DNA from: JANQTF01 sp036835375
GTDB lineage: Bacteria > Bacteroidota > Bacteroidia > J057
DNA: 35,026 nt
Direction of reading: 5' to 3'
Assembly: GCA_036835375.1 (NCBI GenBank)
Contig: DAITMB010000047.1
Coordinates: 1-35,026, forward strand
Positions 1 through 7,486 of the stretch are shown in pieces; positions within the stretch are counted from its first letter, which is position 1; each line of letters opens with the position of its first letter. A program made the translations under genes and the position numbers. The notes below the pieces were generated by a model. It did not search any database and had not been told where the DNA came from. It saw only the letters and a list, made by a program, of their open reading frames with translations.

Positions 1-4
1 CAAC

Positions 5-1054
5 TCAAGAATACTGTTGTCTGCGCTTTTGCGCGGCAGCGGCCAAGTCAAATCGAGCCTCAGGCAAGCCCAGCCAACTCAAAGCTGACCGAAAATAGAT
101 GTTTTCAAGGTCCTGCGGCGGCAATTCCATTTCGTCCACCAGGCCACCAATGGTCAAGTCACCGAGTGGAAAAGGGTAATCCGAGCCGATGCACACGCGG
201 CTGGAGCCTACGCGGTTGATGACATAGCGGAGCAAATGCGGATCATGTGTGATGCTATCCACCCAAAATTTACCCAAATATGACTTGGGGTTGTGCGGGT
301 TGTCGATGGCTACCAAGTCAGGTCTGCAATTGTACCCATGTTCGATCCGTCCGATCGTAGGGAGAAAAGAGCCACTGGCGTGGGCAAAATTCACGCGGAG
401 TTGAGGAAATTTCTCAAATACGCCCCCGAAAATCATCGAACAAGCCGCCCGGGAAGTCTCTGCAGGCATCCCCACGAGCCAGGGAAGCCAATATTTTTCC
501 ATGTTGCCCTTGCCCATCATGTCCCAGGGGTGTACCAACACAGCCAGGCCTAGTTGCTCGCATGCATCCCAAATCGGGTAAAACTCCCGTTCTCCCAGGT
601 TGACATTGTTGATGTTGGACCCGATCTGAATCCCGGGCAAATGCAACTCCTCCGAGATTCGCTGTAGCTCCTTTACCGCCAGGTGGGGATCTTGCATCGG
701 CACCGTTCCAAGTGACACATAGTGCTGCGGGTGTTCTGCTTGAAGGGTAGCAATGTGATCATTTAGAAATCGAGACAGCTCCAGTGTGTCTTGAGCCTTG
801 GCCCAGTAGCTGAACATGATCGGAATCGTACACACGACCTGCACTTGGGTACCGGAGCTTTTGTATTCTTCGATGCGGAGCTTCGGATCCCAGCAGTTGG
901 CTTGGATCTCGCGAAAAAACACGTCCCCCTTCATCATGTTCGCAAACCCGGGGCGGTGATGATCCAGATAAATGAAGTCTCCGTAGCCAAATTTCTCGGC
1001 AAACCGAGGAAGGCGTTCAGGAATGATGTGAGAATGCGTATCAATTTTGAGCAT
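5..1054 (-). CDS. 2-amino-3-carboxymuconate-6-semialdehyde decarboxylase (ACMSD)
   Basis: This is a metal-dependent amidohydrolase-superfamily decarboxylase. ACMSD removes CO2 from aminocarboxymuconate semialdehyde in the kynurenine/3-hydroxyanthranilate branch of tryptophan breakdown, which steers flux away from quinolinate. The 349 residues align end to end with my memory of animal ACMSD, including FGYG near 22, NCWDP at 53-57, MFSYWAK at 80-86, HPWDM at 175-179 and KYWLPWLVGMPAET at 187-200. Metal ligands are visible as H7 and H9 (DTHSH), H175 and D292 (GSDYPFPLG). The catalytic H225 (FAH) and substrate-binding R48 are also present. The ATG at 1054 is chosen because the family begins with the HxH motif right after the start; the open frame continues to 1180 without family-like sequence. 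No other kynurenine-pathway gene lies in the window. It diverges from the gene at 1247. Confidence 0.95.
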   Translation of the reverse strand: MLKIDTHSHIIPERLPRFAEKFGYGDFIYLDHHRPGFANMMKGDVFFREIQANCWDPKLRIEEYKSSGTQVQVVCTIPIMFSYWAKAQDTLELSRFLNDHIATLQAEHPQHYVSLGTVPMQDPHLAVKELQRISEELHLPGIQIGSNINNVNLGEREFYPIWDACEQLGLAVLVHPWDMMGKGNMEKYWLPWLVGMPAETSRAACSMIFGGVFEKFPQLRVNFAHASGSFLPTIGRIEHGYNCRPDLVAIDNPHNPKSYLGKFWVDSITHDPHLLRYVINRVGSSRVCIGSDYPFPLGDLTIGGLVDEMELPPQDLENIYFRSALSWLGLPEARFDLAAAAQKRRQQYS

Positions 1055-1246
1055 GAGATCCGATTTGGCCTCAAAATAACTAAATTTTATGCAGCATGTA
1101 GCACCCAGTGGGCAATCCCCATGTGGAAGGGCAGCGTGTATGGAGCCCCTCGCCGTCATTGCCTCCGCACTTGGAGACAATATTTTTAGCAGTGTGCTTA
1201 GGAATCAAGAGTTTTTTGATACATTGAGAAAGAAATAAAACCGAAT

Positions 1247-2083
1247 ATGGAAAAAAACCACCTCATTGAACTAATCAAGCAAAATCGCCTCAAAGAAGCC
1301 ATTGAGCTGATGGAGGACGCGTCAGAGGGAACCCCGATATACAATCAGATGATCATGTTGTCTTCGACTTTTTCCGAATACACACGTCTCAATCGGAGTG
1401 CTACTCATGATTTCGAGACCCTCGAAATGCAGCGAAAAAGAATAGCGAATACCCTCATGGAGTATCTGGACGAGATGCCACAGGAGTCCCTTCAGCGGAT
1501 TTCTTCCATGGTGGCCACTTCCACTAAGCCTCAGCCCAGTCCTGCGTTCTTTGCTTCGCCTGCCTTCGCCTCTTCATCTGCTACACCCGCTAAGAGCAGC
1601 CAGCCTGTGTCTATCAAGGGGATCGCTTTTGGAGCCGCTGGCGTGATTTTATTGATCATTTTGCTGGTGTGGTGGGCTGATGATAGTCCTTCCGAATCCC
1701 CCCAGGAATCAAGTACTCCCACTTTCTTCGATGCCGGTGAGGCTGGTGCCTCCGACGAAGGGCTTGCTTTCCAAGCCATTAACTATGTGGCATACCAAAG
1801 CAACTCCGCTTCTATGGAATTGGCCATCGATACCGACGACGGCTCTTGGTCGGAATACCAAGACGACACTCACACATTTTCATTTCGAGAGATGGGGCGC
1901 AATGAATCGTCAGTGGCGATTTATCTCAGAGATGAAAGCCGAGACATTAATTTGTACTTGGATCTTGCTAACCAAAAAATTTGGGCCAGTTATGGCGCTG
2001 ATCCTCACTGGGAAGGCTCTGAAGGCTGGGATGAATTAGGTTCCATCAGTCAATTCGACGACGAGATACCGTGGGTTGACTGA
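1247..2083 (+). CDS. EAD11-like effector-associated domain membrane protein
   Basis: The protein has 278 residues and three parts. Residues 1 to about 80 are a helical domain (LIELIKQNRLKEAIELM, then a YNQMIMLSSTFSEY helix, a ...QRKRIANTLMEYLDE helix) matching the effector-associated domain 11 pattern. EADs are death-like adaptor domains found on bacterial conflict and signalling proteins. Residues about 90-120 are a Ser/Pro/Ala-rich linker. Residues about 126-143 are a single membrane segment (GAAGVILLIILLVWW). The remaining 130 residues are acidic and predicted beta-rich (FSFREMGRNESS, DINLYLDL) and match nothing I can name. The topology suggests a cytosolic EAD and an exported sensor or binding domain. 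No caspase-like, NTPase or other EAD partner is found nearby. The domain assignment is by remembered pattern. Confidence 0.75.
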   Translation: MEKNHLIELIKQNRLKEAIELMEDASEGTPIYNQMIMLSSTFSEYTRLNRSATHDFETLEMQRKRIANTLMEYLDEMPQESLQRISSMVATSTKPQPSPAFFASPAFASSSATPAKSSQPVSIKGIAFGAAGVILLIILLVWWADDSPSESPQESSTPTFFDAGEAGASDEGLAFQAINYVAYQSNSASMELAIDTDDGSWSEYQDDTHTFSFREMGRNESSVAIYLRDESRDINLYLDLANQKIWASYGADPHWEGSEGWDELGSISQFDDEIPWVD

Positions 2084-2405
2084 TGATTTGAGCCTTATTT
2101 TGCGTCAATTTTCAGGGAAGGAATCATCGTCATGCTTCAATGGCGTGTGTCGGTATGATGGCAACGTGCCAACGCCATTTGGTTGTAATATGGCGATTTG
2201 GATCATGATACTGCATTTGCCCGTCCTAATACCAGGCCGAAATAAAATTTTTCACTAAACAATCACTCCGCCATAAGGTAGAACTTACCTGCGTTTCTGG
2301 ATGCAGCTATGGACTTGGGCTACTCCATCAAGTGCCGTATCTTGTCAGTGTTTTTCGTAGTCAGGAAATAAAAAAGCGTTTTCCTGGCTGCGTCTTCCTC
2401 GAAGT
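2084..2405. other. Intergenic, no gene seen
   Basis: There are 322 bases between the EAD11-like gene and truA, both on the + strand. It holds only short open frames without family resemblance. I see no clear terminator hairpin or repeat. The promoter of truA is expected here, but no convincing match to the Bacteroidota -33/-7 pattern was found by eye. Confidence 0.5.
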
Positions 2406-3155
2406 ATGCGCTACGCAATCGATTTTTCCTTTGATGGGACGGCTTACGCTGGCTGGCAGCGGCAACTCAACGCCATGTCTGTGCAGCAGCGCGTAGAAGA
2501 AGCGCTTGCGGTTGTCTTGAACGAATCCGTGCCTGTGGTTGGGGCAGGCCGCACCGATACTGGCGTTCATGCCCGGCAGTTGATCGCCCATTTTGACTGG
2601 GACGCTGCGCTGCCTCCCAAGTTTCTGCACAGCCTCAATGGCATGATGCCCTATGACATCGCGGCCAAAAGCCTCTGGAAAGCCGAAGATCCCAGCTTTC
2701 ATGCTCGATTCAGTGCCACTTCGAGGGCTTACACCTACCAGATTGTCCGTCGAAAATCTCCCCTTTACCGCCACCAGGCCATGTGGGTGCGCAAGTCGCT
2801 AGATCTTCCCGCGATGCAAGCCGCTTCGGACTTGCTGCGAGAACACCACGATTTTGGATCCTTTTGTAAGGCCCATGCCGATAACCAAACCAATCTTTGT
2901 CGCATCGACGAAGCGCGCTGGGAGCAACACGAAGAGTTGCTCTGTTTTCACATTGAGGCGGACCGATTTCTGCGCGGCATGGTCAGGGCCATCGTGGGAT
3001 CCCTTCTGTGGGTGGGAAGCGGTCGCTGGTCTGTCGCAGACTTTCAGCAAGTAATTGAGGCCCAAGACCGCAGCGCAGCAGGACCTGCCGCTGACCCGCA
3101 AGGCTTGTTTTTGGTCAAAGTAGCCTATCCCGAGGGAATGCTAAGCCCTCTTTAA
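2406..3155 (+). CDS. truA: tRNA pseudouridine(38-40) synthase TruA
   Basis: TruA isomerises uridines 38, 39 and 40 in the anticodon arm of many tRNAs. The 249-residue protein opens with the family's FSFDGTAYAGWQRQ segment (residues 7-20) and carries the catalytic motif GRTDTGVHA (48-56) with nucleophile D51. Later conserved segments include FHARFSA near 99-105, RAYTYQI, and FLRGMVRAIVG (about 189-198). Length matches the family. It starts at an ATG immediately followed by RYAIDFSFDGT, typical of TruA. The downstream gene is convergent, with only 29 bases between stop codons. It stands alone rather than in an obvious operon. Confidence 0.97.
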   Translation: MRYAIDFSFDGTAYAGWQRQLNAMSVQQRVEEALAVVLNESVPVVGAGRTDTGVHARQLIAHFDWDAALPPKFLHSLNGMMPYDIAAKSLWKAEDPSFHARFSATSRAYTYQIVRRKSPLYRHQAMWVRKSLDLPAMQAASDLLREHHDFGSFCKAHADNQTNLCRIDEARWEQHEELLCFHIEADRFLRGMVRAIVGSLLWVGSGRWSVADFQQVIEAQDRSAAGPAADPQGLFLVKVAYPEGMLSPL

Positions 3156-3184
3156 CGGCGATAACGGCGATTTTTTCGGCTGCT

Positions 3185-4162
3185 TTATTGTCTGATCCAT
3201 TTTCCCCTGCTCACTTTGCCTTCGCGCGTCGTCGCCTCCCAGAGATACACCCCCTTAGGCAACGACCGCACTTCTACAACGGGTCCGCCAAGATGGAGGT
3301 CCCAAGAAGCGATTCGCTGGCCTGTGACGTTGTAGAACACCAATTCATCCACGGGAACCCCCTTGGCTTCTCTCACCTCGATCAGGTCTTCGCCGGGATT
3401 GGGATGTAGCGCGACATGATCACGGGAATTTATTCCAGAAGTCAGAGAGCTTGCGCCCGAAAAGCGCCACACAGAACGCACCAGCTCATATCCTGGGAGG
3501 TCATGTGCCTTCAAGTCGATGCTGTCAAAGGGGAAGTAGTCGTTTTCGCCCAAATAAGCTTCGGTAATTTCAGCAAAATACTCCCGCTCATTGATCTTGG
3601 CGTATGCTGGCTGGTTGAAAGGAGGATTTCCAAAACCAGGGTTGTAGGGCACAGAATTGTAAATTCCGGCGCTCATTGCTTGCTGGTACGCCGCCTGGAT
3701 GGGGAGGTAGGTAAATCCCAACACCTGGTCGTGAAAAGCATGAGAAAGCTCGTGCATCATGATCCAAGGCTGATTTTGGCGGGACCATGCCATGAAGTTG
3801 CTAAGGTTCGCGATTTCTACTGCCTTGGCCTTGAGGGGATTGTATCCGTTTTGCGAGAGCCAGTCTTTGTCGGGATGATACCACACAGAGCCGTTGGTGA
3901 GGGCATATTCCATGAAAATGGGTACTTCCTGTAGCGCTTCCAGGATGTCCGCTGCCAACCCGAGTTGCAGTACACGCCCGAGCAGGGTGTCGAGGTAGAG
4001 GATCGCTTCATTGGTCTTGACCGCTTGCTGGGCCAGCGCGCTGTCACTCACCAAGACATCAAAGCCTTGGATGGGATAATGGGAGAAGCCCGGCACAGTG
4101 GGTTGAGCGGCGGCAAATGCTGTCCAGCAGCAAGCCAACAGGAGAAGGCATATGGCTTTCAT
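3185..4162 (-). CDS. Secreted zinc metallopeptidase with T9SS sorting domain
   Basis: The 325-residue protein starts with a signal peptide (about 1-19, AFAAAQ cleavage region). A gluzincin-like catalytic site is visible: HELSH at 137-141 (zinc ligands H137 and H141, catalytic E138), followed by FHD. A downstream EYFAEITEAYLG block (194-205) probably supplies the third zinc ligand, E198. The pair HELSHAFHD plus EYFAE is typical of small secreted Bacteroidota metallopeptidases distantly like the anthrax lethal-factor catalytic fold. Residues about 250-325 form a T9SS type A C-terminal sorting domain (HPNPGE start, FYNVTGQ, LPKGVYLWE, terminal KW). The protein is therefore probably moved through the outer membrane by T9SS and released or surface-anchored. 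The substrate cannot be read from sequence. Confidence 0.85.
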   Translation of the reverse strand: MKAICLLLLACCWTAFAAAQPTVPGFSHYPIQGFDVLVSDSALAQQAVKTNEAILYLDTLLGRVLQLGLAADILEALQEVPIFMEYALTNGSVWYHPDKDWLSQNGYNPLKAKAVEIANLSNFMAWSRQNQPWIMMHELSHAFHDQVLGFTYLPIQAAYQQAMSAGIYNSVPYNPGFGNPPFNQPAYAKINEREYFAEITEAYLGENDYFPFDSIDLKAHDLPGYELVRSVWRFSGASSLTSGINSRDHVALHPNPGEDLIEVREAKGVPVDELVFYNVTGQRIASWDLHLGGPVVEVRSLPKGVYLWEATTREGKVSRGKWIRQ

Positions 4163-4450
4163 CAGAGAACGGACTTATTGGGTGACAATGACAGAACAAT
4201 TGACAGAGGGAAATTCAAAAATAGGGGAATATTCCTTGAGCTGAAAGGCAAATTTTTGAGGTAGGGAGTCTATTACGAAGCGCTTTTTGAGGCGCTTGGT
4301 TATGTTTAGACTACTTGAAAAAGATGAATTCCAGGAGTCAGCCACCAAGGGAATGGCAAGCGGTTGATTCGTCAAAAACCGTCCATCAGCCAATGGTATT
4401 TTGCGCTTGACCCTGCCTCTGCGCCTGTCAAAAATCCGTATCTTTGCCAC

Positions 4451-5457
4451 ATGGCTGCATCAGTGCAAATCCCAAATCCCCTGTATGACGTTGTCTTTCG
4501 CTACCTATTGGACGACGAACGGGTGGCGCGGCTCTTGCTCTCTGCCACACTAGACAAGGACATTATCGAATTGTCGCCCCAACCCATTGATCCGACACTT
4601 TCGATGACGCCGCTACAAATCACCGTAGCTCGAAAAGATGTTAACATAAAGGTAAAATCAGCGGATGGCCACATGAAAACGCTGAGAATTGTGGTGAAAC
4701 GGGCCAAATTTTTCCACCAATTAGGTGCATTCCACCCTCATCCTTCTTCATCACAGCGCAATCCGCAATCGGAACAAACAGAGGAGGCTTCTCCCCTTCC
4801 CCGTATCCCATCTACATCCTGGGCGAGCCATACTCCGATAACGGCGTGTCGGTAGTGCGGGTCCGGCGAGAAGCCTACGACGCCTCCACGGGCGAGGTGC
4901 TTATGGAACGCCACCCCTTCATTGAGGCGCTGACCCATGATGCCGTTGTGATCCAGACCAGCTACCTCAGTGCCAAGCGCCGCCGCACCGAGTTGGAGCG
5001 GCTGCTGAGCATCTTTGATCAGTCGGCCATCACTGATACCAAGGATCACTTTCTTACCCTGGAAGAGGGCGCGGTGCCCGCAGCTTATCAACCTGTGGTA
5101 CGCCGCTTGCAGCAGGCCATGGCCAATCCCGAACTGGAAGCCGACATGGACTTTGAAGACGAAGTAATCAAGGAGTTCCAGAAAAAGGAAGCCGAAATCC
5201 AAGCCATGCGGCAACTCGCCGATCGCGAACGCGCGCAGAAGGAGGAAGAACGCAGGGAAAAGGTGGCCGCCATGCAGCGAGAAGAAGAGGAACGACGGCA
5301 AAAAGAAGAGGAACGACGGCAGAAAGAGGAGACTCAACGGAGTTTCGTGCGCTATCTGACCGAGCAGGATACGGCCATTTCAGATATCTGTCGCCTCACC
5401 GGGCTAACTGAAGCGGAAGTCAAGCGCTTGCTTACAGGGAGAGATGGGATGGTATAG
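4451..5457 (+). pseudogene. Rpn-type PD-(D/E)XK nuclease/transposase, frameshifted and active-site degraded
   Basis: The start (ATG 4451, NPLYDVVFRYLLDDERVARLLLSATL) matches the family of recombination-promoting nuclease or putative transposase proteins. That frame runs to 4855 but loses family resemblance after FFHQL, near 4723. The family pattern resumes in a different frame (YPIYILGEP from about 4804, then VRVRREAYDASTGE, FIEALTHDAVVIQT, RRRTELERLLSIFDQ) to the stop at 5457. The usual block equivalent to MRFRRYLGEQY is absent, so a frameshift and probably a small deletion lie around 4725-4800. The nuclease ExQK-type motif reads IVVKRAK, so the catalytic glutamate is missing. The C-terminal part has a Lys/Glu/Arg-rich coiled coil with a duplicated EEERRQK unit and a short HTH-like tail (ISDICRLTGLTEAEVKRLL). 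It is probably non-functional. Confidence 0.8.
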
Positions 5458-5622
5458 TTCCGCAGTTTCGGATATCCTTACAAAATCCCGAAATTCGGAC
5501 TACACATAGCATAGGTCCAACGTCAACAACCAAGAATCAATCCTACGCCAACCCTTTCTATTCAAGCAATGCTTCAATTTCACTCACTAAAGAATTCAGA
5601 TTGCTTTCAGCAAAACCCTATA

Positions 5623-6225
5623 TTATTCATCTTGAACGAATACTTTCTTATCAATATCGATCCCAGATAGTTTTAGTTTTTGAATTTGGCTGGCAATTTC
5701 TTCAGTTAAAAAATTATAAGAATTACTGATATGAGTTTTCACCCAAGGAGAATCCAATTTCCCCAAAACCCTAATCGACTTGATCCTTATCCTGGACATT
5801 CTATCCTTAGTCTTGATGTAGTATTGATATTCTTCTTTCGAGGAGAAGAATAATTCTTCATTGGGAAATCGTCTTAGCATATCTATGGCAATCAATTTTG
5901 ACATTGAGAAATCTACCTGATCAAGTGTGATTATTGGAGGGTTAAGAAGTATATAATCCTGTATTTGATACTTATTGGAAACTAATTCAATTGACTCCCA
6001 AAATTCACTTGACTGTGGATAACCATAAGACTTAATAATCTCAAAGTATCGCGTACTAACAATCTGAGTACTGCCTTCAAAGTAACTGACGTAATCTGTT
6101 GGCTTAGCACGATTTGCGAGTTGAAACAGCTTTTTCCCATTTTTTTCATTAATTCTTGACTCCTCCTCAATTTGAGGAACAACGGCATCTTTACCTGAAA
6201 ATAACCGAATATGGAAGTACTTCAT
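5623..6225 (-). CDS. Orphan 200-residue protein, A/T-rich
   Basis: I do not recognise this protein. It begins MKYFHIRLFSGKD and is soluble by inspection, with no signal peptide or membrane segment. It alternates beta-prone and charged segments (YVSYFEG, QDYILLNPP, RIRIKSIRVLGK) and ends in a helical EEIASQIQKLKL tail. Its DNA is clearly more A/T-rich than its neighbours, roughly a third G+C by eye. It lies between a dead Rpn-type nuclease and transposon debris, so recent acquisition is likely. Size, composition and location resemble small immunity or cargo proteins, but no toxin partner is seen and that idea is only inference. The start is the ATG at 6225. Confidence 0.6.
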   Translation of the reverse strand: MKYFHIRLFSGKDAVVPQIEEESRINEKNGKKLFQLANRAKPTDYVSYFEGSTQIVSTRYFEIIKSYGYPQSSEFWESIELVSNKYQIQDYILLNPPIITLDQVDFSMSKLIAIDMLRRFPNEELFFSSKEEYQYYIKTKDRMSRIRIKSIRVLGKLDSPWVKTHISNSYNFLTEEIASQIQKLKLSGIDIDKKVFVQDE

Positions 6226-6297
6226 GCATTATGGTTAGTTGCCCAGCAAATTTTGGCCTATGATGTTAACTTTCGTTTGCGGTTTAGATTCTTTCTA

Positions 6298-6345
6298 CTC
6301 CGGTCAAGTTGTGCCACCCATTTCGGCCTTCATGTACCACGAATT
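6298..6345 (-). repeat. IS21-type terminal repeat remnant
   Basis: Read on the minus strand, this segment contains a CCGAAATGGGTGGCAC block followed by ACTTGACCGGAGTA. This resembles the repeated CCGGAATgGGTGGCAC units found at the ends of IS21-family elements in Bacteroidota. No istA or istB coding sequence is present, so this would be an orphan end. The assignment is by remembered pattern only. Confidence 0.35.
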
Positions 6346-6461
6346 TTGTGGGTGAGATGAGGTTCTGTTCAAAGGTAAAAAAATATTAAACCTGTTTATT
6401 CTAAGGGATTCATCGGTGAAGACAATTCGGTGAGCCGCATGTGGTCTGGCCCCAAATTAAT

Positions 6462-6501
6462 CTGTCAATCATTTCACGATCTACAAAAATTAAATAATTT
6501 C
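6462..6501. repeat. 40-bp repeat, copy A, abutting the IS4-type remnant
   Basis: The sequence starting CTGTCAATCATTTCACGATC is nearly repeated at 9217-9257. The first 22 bases differ at 2 positions and the rest is a similar A/T-rich stretch with a one-base length difference. It lies directly after the stop codon of the IS4-family transposase remnant, where an element end would be expected. Confidence 0.6.
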
Positions 6502-7250
6502 CTATGTACAGGACAAAACATGAATTAGCTCATGTAACGGATTGATATTGAGGATATTCCGCCTGATGGTATCCAGCCCAATTCTGAACATACTCATGGC
6601 TCTTCGGCCATGTTTCTTCACTGGGATCTTGCTCCCTTTCTGGGTCTTCCAAGATCCTACTTTCACGGCCCATGCCACTGCGGTCGCCAGCACTGCGGTG
6701 AGCTTCTCGATCCTCTCCGGGAGTGTCATGTGTGTGGCCTCAAAGCGAAACCCTCGTGTTTTGAGGGCACCAAAAAGGATCTCGATTTCCCATCGCTGAG
6801 CGTAGTGGAAGAGACCCTGCTTGATGGGCAAATTGCTCACCAGAATGAGAAAATCGCCATCTGGCAGCTTTTTTCCGCCAATATCAACGCTCAATCCGTC
6901 GAGCCATCGCGGTTTTCGCAAGGCCCGAAATTGATCGGAAGTGAATAATTGCCATGCCTGGACCTGTTGTCGACCCTCCCCGATGTATTGATTCTTGCGA
7001 ATGCGGATGACGTAATGGATGTGCTGTGTATCAAGCCATTCGAGCTGCTCAAGCCATTATAATGAAATTCAAACAGGCGAAAAAAGCGCTGAAGCCGTTT
7101 GTAATTCGAAGACGCTGATGCTGAGTCATTTAGCCCAAGAGCAAGCCCGGTAAGGTTGACGGTCCGGACCTGAATCAAGCAAAGAATCATCGAACTGAAG
7201 CACTTGAGGCGGCTTAAATGAACATGGAAATACTTTGAAAGTTGCGCTTC
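6502..7250 (-). pseudogene. IS4-family transposase, internally deleted
   Basis: The C-terminal part (6502 to about 7056) reads continuously from WLEQLEWLDTQHIHYVIRIRKN through LPIKQGLFHYAQRWEIEILF to the stop. It contains the IS4 signature Y-(2)-R-(3)-E-(6)-K as YAQRWEIEILFGALK. The N-terminal part lies in another frame (about 7060-7250: MILCLIQVRTVNLTGLAL, then NYKRLQRFFRLFEF) and also fits the family. The two halves meet near 7055-7062. The family's middle section, including the LDRTNW-type block with the first catalytic aspartate, is missing. The element therefore suffered an internal deletion with a frame change and cannot encode an active transposase. The upstream limit is approximate, since the open frame extends to about 7280 without a clear start. 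Confidence 0.85.
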
Positions 7251-7486
7251 TAATGCTTCTTGACTATCTTTTATCTTGGGTTAGTTAAGGTGTATATTGT
7301 GTTATTTTTGTCAAGCCGATTCACAACCTTTTTACTAACCCACGCTTTTTTTGTCCTGTTCATAGAGCTGTCCTAATAATTGGGTGAGTACGCTCAGGGC
7401 TTGCTTGGCCTATTCCCCCATCAACTCCCATCTGTAACATCACCATTTAACCCATTCCATCTATGCTTTTCTGTATTTGTTCCCGT

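Noticed and set aside
4278..4297. Hairpin AAGCGC/GCGCTT as a terminator
   Set aside because: The stem is only six bases and it lies between divergent gene starts, where a terminator is not expected.
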